Shown here: positions 36,421 through 45,219 of the stretch, in pieces
Numbering within the stretch: the first letter of the stretch is position 1
Layout: each line of letters starts with the position of its first letter
From: CAJCIS01 sp965276755
Lineage (GTDB): Bacteria > Pseudomonadota > Alphaproteobacteria > Acetobacterales > Acetobacteraceae
Direction: 5' to 3'
Length of the DNA: 64,000 nucleotides
Assembly (NCBI GenBank): GCA_965276755.1
Contig: OZ255625.1
Location: forward strand, 3,100,001-3,164,000
Program-made: the position numbers and the translations under genes
The notes under the pieces: generated by a model
The model's input: only the letters and a program-made list of their open reading frames with translations
What the model was told of the DNA's origin: nothing
Databases searched by the model: none

Positions 36421-37925
36421 GCGGGCTCCTGCGGCAATTCCACGGCGAACACGGCCCCGCTCGATGCCGTCCCCGCACTGCGGAGCACAAGCCGGCCGCC
36501 ATGTGCGTCGGTCAGCTCGCGGGCGATCGCCAGGCCAAGCCCGGTGCCCTCGGGGCGAGCGGTGACGAAGGGTTCGAACAGGCGATCCGTCATCTCATCA
36601 GGCACACCGGGGCCGCTGTCTTCAACAGTCAGGATAAGCAGCCCCGGCCGGCGATCCGCCGCCAGCACGACTGAGCCGCCCTCAGGCGCATGGCGGATCC
36701 CGTTCGTCATGAGGTTGTCCAGCACTCGGCAGATTACCCCGGGATCGAACATCGCCGAGCCCTCGCCATTGCGCACCGAGACTGCGAGAGACTTCGCGGC
36801 GGCGACCTCCTTGTGGCGCGCTGCCTGCTCCCCGAGGAACGCCGACAGCTCGACACGCAGCGGCTTTGGTTCGACCCGCTGCGTCATCGCCAGCAGCTCG
36901 CCCGCCAAACCGTCCAGCCGGTCGATCTGACCCAGCATGTCGCCGATCGCCTCCCGCCGTCGCGCGTCATCGCCGGCGAGCGCGTTCTCACCCTGAAGCC
37001 GGGCAGCCGCGATCGGGTTGCGGATTTCATGCGCGACGCCTGCGGCGACGCGGCCGAGGACCGCCAGCCGTTCCGCCCGCGCGGCGCGCCCCGCCATGCG
37101 GTCGGCTTCCTGCCGCGCCTCTGCCACCCGCAGCCCGGCCTGGTTCAGGGCGTCGATGATCTGGTCCAGCTCCCGCTCGCCGGTCCGGCCCACAGTCGGC
37201 ATGCCCGCCGCGCCTTCCGTGCGCAGCGCTCCCTCGATGCCGCGCACATGCCGACCCCAGACCAGCAGCGTCCGGCCCAGCCAGCCCGATATCAGCGCCA
37301 TCAGCGCCAGCAGCACGCCGAGCCCGAGCTGAAGCGGCTGGAAGCCTTGCACCGCCCGGACGCGGATCATCGTCCAGGCAGTCAGCCCGCTAATCGGACC
37401 GGATAGCGGGCAGGCGTGAAGCAGCAGCGTCTGGGAGCCGGCTGACACACGACGCTCGACGGACTGCTCGTCCCGTGCAGCCTGCTGGTTCACGGCCTGG
37501 ATCTGGTCTCGCTCGGCCGTCGGCAAATCGGTTTTCGGGCCGCTCCCCTCGTAGGTCGGGAAGGCATAGGCTAGCGGGCCGGCCTCCGATTGCCAGATAC
37601 CCCCTTCCACGCCGGTCTGCTGCCCCAAAGCGAGGCCTACAGCGGTCGCAAGGTCTGACCGGAGCCTGGCATCGCTCTGTCCGGGCTGCGGCCCGGACCA
37701 GCCTATGGTGTAGAAACCGTAGCGGTCTCGGATCAGGTCACAGGCGCGCGCAACCACAGCTTCGGCGCGACTGACCTGTGCTTCCGTGGATTGCTGGTCG
37801 AGCTGGAGCAGCAGGAAGGCGACCGCGACGCAGGCCGCGAGCGACAAGCCCCATACACCGAAAAGTCTGTTTCTCAACGAGTGCAAACAGTAATCCCGCT
37901 CGAGTTCTTCCTCGGCACGCAGCAT
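36405..37925 (-). CDS. Membrane sensor histidine kinase, partner of the NtrC-type regulator
   Basis: 506 aa from ATG 37925; an upstream ATG at 38018 would translate a REP-like half-element and is unlikely. TM1 (LFGVWGLSLAACVAVAFLLL), a ~165-residue periplasmic sensor, TM2 (LGLGVLLALMALISGWLG), HAMP-like linker, H-box GVAHEIRNPIAAARLQ, N-box RVLDNLMTNGIRHAP, G-boxes VEDSGPGVPDEM and GTGLGLAIA. Class as in ZraS/AtoS-type kinases. Signal unknown. Confidence 0.93.
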   Translation of the reverse strand: MLRAEEELERDYCLHSLRNRLFGVWGLSLAACVAVAFLLLQLDQQSTEAQVSRAEAVVARACDLIRDRYGFYTIGWSGPQPGQSDARLRSDLATAVGLALGQQTGVEGGIWQSEAGPLAYAFPTYEGSGPKTDLPTAERDQIQAVNQQAARDEQSVERRVSAGSQTLLLHACPLSGPISGLTAWTMIRVRAVQGFQPLQLGLGVLLALMALISGWLGRTLLVWGRHVRGIEGALRTEGAAGMPTVGRTGERELDQIIDALNQAGLRVAEARQEADRMAGRAARAERLAVLGRVAAGVAHEIRNPIAAARLQGENALAGDDARRREAIGDMLGQIDRLDGLAGELLAMTQRVEPKPLRVELSAFLGEQAARHKEVAAAKSLAVSVRNGEGSAMFDPGVICRVLDNLMTNGIRHAPEGGSVVLAADRRPGLLILTVEDSGPGVPDEMTDRLFEPFVTARPEGTGLGLAIARELTDAHGGRLVLRSAGTASSGAVFAVELPQEPAWPLS

Positions 37926-37947
37926 AGCGTGTGCGGAGGGCTGAAGA

Positions 37948-37984
37948 CCTGGGGGCGATGTGCCATCCCCCCCAGACCCTACCG
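37948..37984. repeat. REP-like half-element (copy 10)
   Basis: CTGGGGGCGAT/GTGCC/ATCCCCCCCAG followed by ACCCT, where other copies have ACCCCCCGTC. It lies immediately upstream of the histidine kinase start. Confidence 0.75.
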
Positions 37985-38040
37985 GATTCACACATCTCAA
38001 AAACGTCTTAATCATCAATGACTTGTAGCAGAAAGCAAGG

Positions 38041-38160
38041 CCAGGGGCTCGGCCCCTGGACCCCGCTGGAGGCAGGGCCTCCAGACCTCCATCTTCTTGA
38101 AAAGAAAGAAAAGGTTCTAAGGACTTGTCCTTAGCGGGGTTCAGGGGCAGAGCCCCTGGT
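38041..38160. repeat. Cluster of nested GC-rich palindromes
   Basis: Four hairpins in 120 bp: CCAGGGGCTCGGCCCCTGG (38041), CTGGAGGCAGGGCCTCCAG (38066), CTAAGGACTTGTCCTTAG (38117) and CAGGGGCAGAGCCCCTG (38142). The outer two are also inverted copies of each other through GGACCCCGCT and AGCGGGGTTC, giving one large palindrome. I associate such GGGGC-palindromes with Acetobacteraceae intergenic repeats. Not coding. Confidence 0.8.
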
Positions 38161-38213
38161 CTTGGCTCCCCCAGCTTTTTCTTTACTTTAATTCGGCTCT
38201 TTCACTTCACTCG

Positions 38214-38363
38214 ATTGCCCCGGGTGCGGAGGTCACGCCCTCTGGCGATGGGATAGTGGAGCGGGTTCGGGATATCGCCGGGGGAGTGCCCGATCTGGTT
38301 CCGCAAACCGCACTTGCGCCAGACGTGCTGCCCGACCTGATCAAGATTGTCGATGGCGGCGGC
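38214..38363 (+). pseudogene. MDR oxidoreductase remnant (C-terminal piece)
   Basis: The frame through 38217 gives GAEVTPSGDGIVERVRDIAG and VLPDLIKIVDGGG, clearly related to GAEVTPYGDGMVERVLELGV and VLPDLVRIAGGHG of the intact oxidoreductase at 39167. Both ends are missing. It sits between the palindrome cluster and a tetR gene; the next ~136 bp to 38500 hold nothing recognisable. Confidence 0.7.
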
Positions 38364-38499
38364 ATCGCGCATCCCCGCCGCCGGGAGGTCCGCAGCAGGC
38401 CAAGCTGCAGCGCGTTGAGTTCCGACTGTGCGAAGCACCGGCCTGCGTCAAACGGTCGTTATGGACGTTCAGCGATAGCCCCGTTCGCCGCTTGTGTGG

Positions 38500-39087
38500 T
38501 CAGCCCACGTCCATGTCGTGCGGACGAACGGTTGGCGACAGGTCGTGCAGCATTTCGAAGGCGCGCCTCAGATGCGCATCCAGGCCTGGTCCTGGATCGT
38601 CAAACCAGGCTTTCGCGGCGTAACCGAAGGCGGCCATCCCGACCTGAGCCGCAAGGGTCGCGAGGCCGTCGTCGAAGCCTCGGACGCCTAGCGCCGCCGA
38701 CAAGGCGCCAACCAGATGCGCCGTCTTCGTCAGCACCCGCTCCTGCAGCGCCGGAGTACGGGCGATAATCTTCTGACGTGGCTCGGTGAAGGGACGATTG
38801 CGTTCGAGCAGCGGCTCGACCGAGCGGAACGCGCAGAGCAGAGCGTCCATGGGGGCCAGCCCCTCGGGGGCCGCAGCGACAGCGGCGGCTAAGACGTCGC
38901 GGAACGCCGCTTCCCCGTCGAACAACGCCTCCCGCTTGTCTGGGAAATGTCGGAAGAAGGTGCGCTCGGTAACACCGGCCCTGGCGGCGATCTCAGCCGT
39001 TGTCGTCGCCTCGTAACCGCGCTCCCGGAACAGCTCCAAGGTCGCCTGCTGAAGCCGGAGGCGCGCATCTTCTCCGCTGCGTGGCAT
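38500..39087 (-). CDS. TetR-family regulator
   Basis: 195 aa. HTH: RLRLQQATLELFRERGYEATTTAEIAARAGVTERTFFRHFPDKREALF. The C-terminal domain is Ala-rich with SAALGVRGFDDGLATLAAQVGMAAFGYAAKAWF. Divergent from the oxidoreductase at 39167 with an 79-bp gap, so likely its repressor. Confidence 0.9.
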   Translation of the reverse strand: MPRSGEDARLRLQQATLELFRERGYEATTTAEIAARAGVTERTFFRHFPDKREALFDGEAAFRDVLAAAVAAAPEGLAPMDALLCAFRSVEPLLERNRPFTEPRQKIIARTPALQERVLTKTAHLVGALSAALGVRGFDDGLATLAAQVGMAAFGYAAKAWFDDPGPGLDAHLRRAFEMLHDLSPTVRPHDMDVG

Positions 39088-39166
39088 GAATCGATCCTAA
39101 ACGTATTGTCAGGCACTGTCTCCATTCCTACGTGTCAGTCTCTGACGCAACGGGAGATGCACAGCC

Positions 39167-40099
39167 ATGAAGAGCCTCCGTTTCCACGAGTATGGCGAAC
39201 CGCAGGACGTTCTGCGCCTGGAGGAGGTTACCGTGCCAAGCCCCCGCGCCGGCCAGCTGCGCATACGCCTGCACGCGTGCGGGCTCAATCCTGCGGACTG
39301 GGCTCTGTGCCGGGGGCTGTTCGCGGGCGACCTGCCGCGTGGCGTCGGCCTGGATGTGTCCGGAACCGTGACGGCAGTCGGCGAGGGCGTGACTGACGTC
39401 CGTATCGGACAGCCTGTCCTGGGCGTGCCCGACTTTCAAGGATTTCCTAGCGCCGGCGCGTCTGACGAGGTGGTCCTGGCCGTTTGGACGCCTGTTCCGC
39501 AAGGCCTTGATCTTGTCGAGGCGGCCGCACTGCCAATGGCGGTAGAGACCGCCTGTCGGAGCCTCGATATCCTGGCGGTGGCGGAAGGGCACACGCTCCT
39601 GGTGTACGGCGCGGGAACAATGATCGGCTTTGCCGCCGTGCAGATGGCGCTCATGCGAAAGGCGCGGGTGATTGCCGTCGCAGGCGACACTTTCGCCGGG
39701 CGACTACGCGCGCTGGGTGCAGAAGTCACGCCCTATGGAGATGGTATGGTCGAGCGGGTGCTCGAATTGGGCGTGGGCACGCCGGAGCTGATCCTGGATG
39801 CCGGCCCGATCAGCTTCGTGCTGCCTGACCTTGTTAGGATCGCCGGCGGCCATGGGCGCCGGGTCCTCACGATCAGTAACCACGGTCCCCTCGCCGACAC
39901 GCTAGGGGTGCGCAACAGCTTCGAAGGCGCGCTGCGCTACAACGTGCTGGTAGACTTCGCCAAGCTCGCTGCCGAAGGTCGCTTCACCGTGCCGGTCGCG
40001 CGCATTTTTCCCCTCGAGGACTGGCGCGAAGCGCTCGACCTCAGCCTGAGCGGGCATGCTCACGGCAAGCTCGTCCTCCTTTCCGCAAAGCCGACCTGA
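39167..40099 (+). CDS. Zinc-independent MDR oxidoreductase (quinone-reductase-like)
   Basis: 310 aa. N-terminal GroES-like domain MKSLRFHEYGEPQDVLRLEEV, GLNPADWALCRG, GLDVSGTVTAVGEGV; nucleotide-binding domain LLVYGAGTMIGFAAVQMAL; C-terminal HGKLVLL. No zinc-ligand cysteines, as in NADPH:quinone reductases. Preceded by a divergent tetR. A fragment of a close relative lies at 38214. Confidence 0.9.
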   Translation: MKSLRFHEYGEPQDVLRLEEVTVPSPRAGQLRIRLHACGLNPADWALCRGLFAGDLPRGVGLDVSGTVTAVGEGVTDVRIGQPVLGVPDFQGFPSAGASDEVVLAVWTPVPQGLDLVEAAALPMAVETACRSLDILAVAEGHTLLVYGAGTMIGFAAVQMALMRKARVIAVAGDTFAGRLRALGAEVTPYGDGMVERVLELGVGTPELILDAGPISFVLPDLVRIAGGHGRRVLTISNHGPLADTLGVRNSFEGALRYNVLVDFAKLAAEGRFTVPVARIFPLEDWREALDLSLSGHAHGKLVLLSAKPT

Positions 40100-40139
40100 C
40101 TACGCTGCTGCGTGCAGGACCGGCAATCGTGGGCGCTGC

Positions 40140-40440
40140 GATGTGTTGCCGCCAGCGACTGATCTCATGGATAGCGCAACGGCGTTCACCGGCGACAACA
40201 CCGCCAAAGGATGCCTGCTCGCCAGTGCGACGGCGAGCGGTTCATCGCCTCTGCGGACGTCCAACGGGCCGTCGCCGTCATGCATCATCGCATCGCAGCT
40301 TGGCGCGCGGATCGAGCGCGACATCGAGTCCGGGGTACTTTCTTGCGGGCTCGCGGCGCCGATAGCAAGGATTGTCCTAGAAGGCATGGGTAGCTGCCCT
40401 TCGAACCGAGATGCTAAAAGCTGCTCCTGCAAAGCAAAGC
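40140..40440 (+). pseudogene. TetR C-terminal remnant
   Basis: AFTGDNTAKGCLLASATASGS at the start of this stretch matches AYTGEATPKGCLLASATASGS of the TetR at 28423; then SADVQRAV and, in another frame, LGARIERDIESGVL correspond to its following segments. At least one frameshift, and no HTH. A decayed copy of that regulator type. Confidence 0.75.
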
Positions 40441-40446
40441 TGATGC

Positions 40447-40486
40447 TTGACATCTCTTAGGATGACGGGTAACATCCATACCGTCA
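40447..40486 (+). promoter_or_regulatory. Promoter with overlapping inverted-repeat operator for tetR at 40510
   Basis: TTGACA (40447) - 17 nt - TAACAT (40470) is a good sigma-70 promoter. An inverted repeat TGACGGGTA ... TACCGTCA (40463-40486) covers the -10. Fits autorepression by the TetR that starts 24 bp downstream. Confidence 0.6.
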
Positions 40487-40509
40487 AGCAGGGAAATTTG
40501 AGCCGACCA

Positions 40510-41076
40510 ATGAGGATGTCGCAGGACGAGAAGGACCGAAGCCACGAGCGCATCATAGCGAGCGCGGCGAAGCTGTTTCGGCGAAGTGGCATCGAGGGTG
40601 CGAGCGTCGGCGACGTGATGCAGGACGCCGGCATGACGCATGGCGGCTTCTACAAGCACTTCGACTCCAAGGACGCATTGCTGGTTGCCGCCCTCGACCG
40701 TGCGTTCGATGAGACCATTGAAAGGCTCGGCCCGGAATTGCCGCAGGCGGAGGCCGCTGTGGTCTCCAGCGCTTTTCAGACGTACTACCTGTCCGATGGC
40801 CATGTCGCCACGCCGTCAATCGGCTGCCCCATTGCTGCTCTTGGCAATGACGTCGCGCGAGGCGCGGACTTGTTGAAAATTCGGTTTGGCGCGGGCGTCC
40901 GCCGGATCGTCTCCCGTCTCGCACGCGGCGTTGCAGGTTCGCAGCGCGCGCGGCAAACCCGCGCCATGCGGCAGATCGCGATGATGGCCGGTGCCGTAAT
41001 GATCGCCAGGGCAAGCGATCCGGAGACGGCGCAACAGGTGCTTGCCGCATGTCGTGATCGGTCCGGCTCACTCTGA
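40510..41076 (+). CDS. TetR/AcrR-family repressor (paralogue of the one at 25392)
   Basis: 188 aa from ATG 40510. HTH SHERIIASAAKLFRRSGIEGASVGDVMQDAGMTHGGFYKHFDSKD; ligand domain with IGCPIAALGNDVARG and RQIAMMAGAVMIARASDP, shared almost word for word with the TetR at 25392. No intact target gene is adjacent downstream, so it is probably autoregulated or controls the gene group to its left. Confidence 0.88.
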   Translation: MRMSQDEKDRSHERIIASAAKLFRRSGIEGASVGDVMQDAGMTHGGFYKHFDSKDALLVAALDRAFDETIERLGPELPQAEAAVVSSAFQTYYLSDGHVATPSIGCPIAALGNDVARGADLLKIRFGAGVRRIVSRLARGVAGSQRARQTRAMRQIAMMAGAVMIARASDPETAQQVLAACRDRSGSL

Positions 41077-41089
41077 CCTAGACCACCCG

Positions 41090-41287
41090 GCGCGGGGAGG
41101 CAGCCTGCCATTGCCCACTTCTGGACGCCCGCTCGACTACCCGTTTTGGGGCGATCAAGCCGTCCACAGACTTCGCGCCAATCGCAAACTTCCGGACGCT
41201 GAGGCCGTGGTCACCAAGCAGGCTGGGGCTGCGCTTGCCCGTTACACACCTCATGATTTGCGTCATTGGATGTCGCTCATCATTTAA
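41090..41287 (+). other. Possible tyrosine-recombinase C-terminal scrap
   Basis: An open stretch ends in ALARYTPHDLRHWMSLII. HDLRH is the box-II motif of tyrosine recombinases (usual form TPHDLRHT). Nothing else of an integrase is visible, so this may be chance. If real, it marks a lost mobile element between the tetR gene and the autotransporter remnant. Confidence 0.3.
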
Positions 41288-41309
41288 TGGCTTGACGAAC
41301 AGAGAGGCA

Positions 41310-42765
41310 CAGCTCATGACGAGCGCCATCGCCACAACAGGCATCGCAGCACATGGCCTGGTCGCACAGTCGATCGGCGGCGGCGGCGGCGTCATCCGCC
41401 TGGTCGATGCCGCCGGGGACAGCCCGGCGCTGACCACCAGTGCAAGCGCCGCCGGTCTGCAGGCCCAGTTCTCGGAGGGAAGTGGCGGCCCGGTGACCGT
41501 CGAGGCCGATGGCAGCATCAGCGTGACAGGCCCGGGCTCCATCGCCATTCTCGCGCAGAGCGTGGGCAGCGGCAGCGGCCTCGTTCTGAACGGCAACACG
41601 ATGTTTGCCGGCTCTCCCGACGAAAGCCTGGCCACGGCCGATTCCCTCGGCGCGGGCGGAACGGTGAGCGTGACGGCGAACGGTCCAGTGGCCGCACTCG
41701 GCGCGAACGGCATCGGCATCTTCGCGCAAAGCGCGGGCAACCCCAATTACTGCTGCAGCAACACCGGCACCGGCGGCGGCAGCGCGGTCACGGTGAACGT
41801 CTCCAGCAGCGTGACCGGCGGCAGTGGAGCGGGCGCCAGCGCGATCCAGATCGACACCCTCCCGGGCATCAGCGGCAACCAGGTTACGGTGAATGCCGGC
41901 GGCTCCCCTGCAGACGCTCTCCGGCGCGGCGGGGACGGCGATCCTGGCCACCGGCGGCGGCGACGTGAATGTCAGCAACCAGGGCAGCATCACCGGCAGC
42001 ACCGATCTCGGCGGCGGCACCCTCACCAATAGCGGCACCTTCAACCCGGGGCCTTCCGTGCAGGGGATGCTCGTCAATCTCGGCACGGTGGCGATCGGCG
42101 GGCGCAGCGCGCCCCCGGTTCCCGGCGCCTTCGGCTTCACCACGACGACGATCACCGGCAATTTGTGCAGGGCTCGAGCGGCACGTTGCGCCTCGGCGCC
42201 GACTTCACCACCGGCAGCAGCGACACCCTCGTCGTGAACGGCCAGGCGGCCCTGGGCGGCTCGGTCCAGGTGCTGCCGAGCAGTGTGCTGCCTGTGCCGG
42301 TGACGCTGATCACCGCCAATGGCGGCATCGCCGGCCACCTCGCCTGCCTGTCCTCGACGCTCTTCGCCTATGACGTGCGCAGCAGCGGCAACAGCCTCAC
42401 CGTGACGCCGCGCGCCCTGGGTTTTGATCCCGCCGGACGGGATATCCCGCGCTGGGGCCGAGGTCTCCGGCTATCTCGACGCGCTGTTCGAGCGCGCGAA
42501 CTCGGGGCAGCTCGGCACCCTGTTCGCCGATCTGGACCGGCTTGCGGGTACCGCCTGCCCCTTCTATGCCGACGCGCTCGATCAGCTGCATCCCGGCACG
42601 ATGCTCGCCTTTGCCTCGCAACGGCTGGCGGAGACGCAAGCCTTCGCGGACGGCCTGTTCAACTGTGGCGATTTCGCGGGGGTGGGCGCGCTGCTCACCA
42701 AGCGCGGCTGCGCCTATCTCAGCACGATCGGCCGCGCGACGCACCAGTTGGCCAGCAACGCGTAT
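41310..42765 (+). pseudogene. Autotransporter/adhesin remnant, multiply frameshifted
   Basis: Passenger-type repeats such as GLVAQSIGGGGGVIRLVD, SIAILAQSVGSGSGLVL and GIGIFAQSAGN are typical of type V autotransporters. The frame changes near 41910, 42165 and 42425, giving TAILATGGGDVNVSNQGSI, then TLRLGADFTTGSSDTLVVNG, then LDALFERANSGQLGTLFADL. No signal peptide and no beta-barrel remain. The right end joins an AraC fragment at about 42765. Confidence 0.8.
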
Positions 42766-43048
42766 GGCGCACCATAATTGGACGGTGGTCGAACTCGCGA
42801 GAAAGGCTGGACTTTCACGGTCCACGTTCTTTGATCGACTCAGGCGTGAGGTGGGCGTCGCGCCAATGGAATACTTGCTCCGCTGGCGCATGGCGCTTGC
42901 AAAGGACTTACTCCGCCGCGAGCGAACCGGTGTGGCCCAAGTCGGCGAACGCGTGGGCTACAGTTCGGCAAGCACGTTCAGCACGGCCTTTGGCCGCCAC
43001 GTCGGAATGCCGCCAATTCTGTACGCGCGAGAACAGCGAGCTGAATGA
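42766..43048 (+). pseudogene. AraC-family regulator, HTH half only
   Basis: WTVVELARKAGLSRSTFFDRL, VGVAPMEYLLRWRMALAKDLL and VAQVGERVGYSSASTFSTAFGRHVG form the complete double HTH of a cupin-type AraC regulator, but the N-terminal cupin half is replaced by the autotransporter remnant, with no start or RBS at the joint. The next 229 bp to 43278 show nothing recognisable. Confidence 0.75.
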
Positions 43049-43277
43049 GACGCGGTCGGGAGCAGCGAAGATCGAGCCGGCAGCAACACAACGGTCATGC
43101 CGGTCGAGCGCCGCTACGGCGAGAGATCGGGCTCGAAGAAGGCGTCGGCGGCTGACATCAGTTTCATGCAGTCGCACCCGGCTTGGTGTAGACGAAATAC
43201 GTTCTTGCCAGGCTGCGCCCGCCATGTTCAGCTTTTGCCATTAGTCGGCGTCCTTAAAGTTGGTTGATTGCCGCTCG

Positions 43278-44156
43278 TCAAACCATCGTCACGACGAGAT
43301 CAATGAAGCTACGCAGCTTTGGCGACGGATGCCGATCCGGGAGGGTCAGCAAAGAGAGTGGCAGTGAGGGCGCAGCGTGGTCCGCCAGCAGGTGGGTGAG
43401 ACGTCCGGCCGCGATGTCGTCCGCTACCAGGACTTCAGGCTGTAGTATTACGCCCACATGCGCGAGCGCTGCGGCGCGAAGAGCTTGCCCGTTGTTGACG
43501 CGCAGGCTTCCGCCGGCCTGGATCGCGACCTCGCCACCCATTCCTGAGAACCGCCACACCCGAGGCTCGCCGGCATTGGTGAAATCGAGGCAGTTGTGAC
43601 TTTCCAAGTCGGCCGGCGTCCGCGGATGGCCGTGTGCGGCCAGATAGGACGGCGACGCACAGGCGACTAGACGCAGTGGCGACAAGGCGCGGACGATCAG
43701 CCCTGAATCGGGTAGCCTGCCGACGCGTATCGCAACGTCGAGTTCGTCGGCAAGCATGTCGAGACGCTGGTCTTGCAGGACGAGCTCAACCTGTACTTCC
43801 GAGTGGCCGTGCAAATACACGGCGATGATTGCAGGCATGATGGTCGTTCCGAGCGACATCGGTGCTGTCACGCGCAGCAGGCCACGCGGTGTGGACTGCG
43901 CAAGGTCGGCCGACCTCTCGGCATCGTCGATGTCGCGGAGGATGCGTCGGCATTGTTCGTAATAGGCGCGGCCGAACTCGGTCAGGCTCTGCTGCCGAGT
44001 TGTCCGGTTGAGCAGCAGCGCGCCGAGCCTTGCCTCGAGGAAGCGCACATGATTGCCCACCATGCTCGGCGACAGTCCTCGTCCAGTGGCTCCGGCAGCG
44101 AAGCTGCCCCGCTCGACGGTGCGGACGTAGCTCTCCATAGCCAGTAATCGATCCAT
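43278..44156 (-). CDS. LysR-family regulator
   Basis: 292 aa from ATG 44156. HTH: MDRLLAMESYVRTVERGSFAAGATGRGLSPSMVGNHVRFLEARLGALLLNRTTRQQSLTEFG in the CrgA/DsdC-like group. Substrate-binding domain RGLLRVTAPMSLGTTIMPAI, CLDFTNAGEPRVWRF. Divergent from the NmrA-type gene at 44247; 90-bp gap, likely its regulator. Confidence 0.92.
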   Translation of the reverse strand: MDRLLAMESYVRTVERGSFAAGATGRGLSPSMVGNHVRFLEARLGALLLNRTTRQQSLTEFGRAYYEQCRRILRDIDDAERSADLAQSTPRGLLRVTAPMSLGTTIMPAIIAVYLHGHSEVQVELVLQDQRLDMLADELDVAIRVGRLPDSGLIVRALSPLRLVACASPSYLAAHGHPRTPADLESHNCLDFTNAGEPRVWRFSGMGGEVAIQAGGSLRVNNGQALRAAALAHVGVILQPEVLVADDIAAGRLTHLLADHAAPSLPLSLLTLPDRHPSPKLRSFIDLVVTMV

Positions 44157-44246
44157 TCGAGACCTTCGCTCACGAGTGTCGTTAATAACTGCCCCTTTAA
44201 GCAGTTCCGCGCTGGGCCAAATCGGCCCCAACAGAAGGAGATCGAC

Positions 44247-45128
44247 ATGCCTGAAGCTTCGAACACCCTCGTGGTTGGCGCAGCCGGCCGTTTTGCCGGG
44301 CTGGTTGTGCCGGAGCTGGCCAAGCGGGGCGTGCATCCGCGTGGGCTTGTCCGTACGCCGGAACAGGCCGAGACGGCGCGAGGCAACGGAGCCGGCGAGA
44401 TCGTCTTCGGCGACCTTCGAGATCGGGCAAGCGTCAAGGCCGCGCTCAAGGGGGTGGAACGGGCGTTCTACATTTCGCCAGTATACCAGGAGGACGAAGC
44501 CGAGATGGGAGTCGGCTTCGTGGAAGCCGCCAAACAGGCGGGTGTGCGCCGGATCGTGTTCTCAACGATCATCCATCCCTCTCTCGATCTGCGGAATCAC
44601 GCATCGAAGCGGCCGATCGAGGATGCCCTGTTCAAGTCGGGGCTGGACTACAGCCTGCTGCGGCCGTCAGTCCTCTACCAGAACCTGGCCGCAGGATGGC
44701 CGGCGGTCGTCAAGACCGGCGTGCTGGCCGAACCGTTCTCCGCCACTGCTCGTATCGCACGGGTCGATTACCGCGATATCGCCGAGGTGGCGGCGATCGC
44801 CCTCACCGAGGATCTGCTGGTCAACGGCGCGTATGAGCTGAGCGCCGACGGTGGCAAAAATCGCGAGGAAGTGGCTGCCATCGCCAGCGAGGCGTCGGGG
44901 CGCGAAATCAAGGCAGCCGCGCCGGGGTTCGAGGAATGGGCGGCCAAGGCGCAGCTGCCCTACGACGACGCGCAGAAGCAGCAGCTCGCGGCGATGTATG
45001 CGAACTACGACAAGCACGGGCTGCTCGGAAACCCGTTCACGCTTCGGTCGATCCTCGGTCGCGAACCCCGCGCGATGCACGCGTTCTTCGCCGACTTGGT
45101 GGCTGGAACGCCGACAACAATCGCCTAA
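44247..45128 (+). CDS. NmrA-family NAD(P)-binding protein
   Basis: 293 aa atypical SDR. Starts NTLVVGAAGRFAGLVVPELAKRGV, with LVRTPEQAE, RASVKAALKGVERAFYISP and YSLLRPSVLYQN. NmrA-like proteins act as redox sensors or reductases and usually lack a full catalytic triad. GAAGRFAG departs from the normal GATGxxG. Followed by a second NmrA-type gene on the same strand. Confidence 0.85.
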   Translation: MPEASNTLVVGAAGRFAGLVVPELAKRGVHPRGLVRTPEQAETARGNGAGEIVFGDLRDRASVKAALKGVERAFYISPVYQEDEAEMGVGFVEAAKQAGVRRIVFSTIIHPSLDLRNHASKRPIEDALFKSGLDYSLLRPSVLYQNLAAGWPAVVKTGVLAEPFSATARIARVDYRDIAEVAAIALTEDLLVNGAYELSADGGKNREEVAAIASEASGREIKAAAPGFEEWAAKAQLPYDDAQKQQLAAMYANYDKHGLLGNPFTLRSILGREPRAMHAFFADLVAGTPTTIA

Positions 45129-45219
45129 GCGCGACATCGGTAAATTGCCGATTTCATAAGCGGTCCTGAACCAGAACACCGGCCGCTTTGATCCAATCGA
45201 AAGAACGGAGTAATCCTGG

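Noticed and set aside
26537..38363. The MDR fragments at 26537 and 38214 as two halves of one gene split by an 11-kb insertion
   Set aside because: The N-terminal piece and the C-terminal piece resemble different MDR subgroups, and about 40 residues between them are missing.
41310..42765. Tandem glycine-rich repeats as a CRISPR or tandem-repeat locus
   Set aside because: The repetition is at protein level (AQSxGGG-type adhesin repeats) and degenerate in DNA; no spacers or direct repeats.
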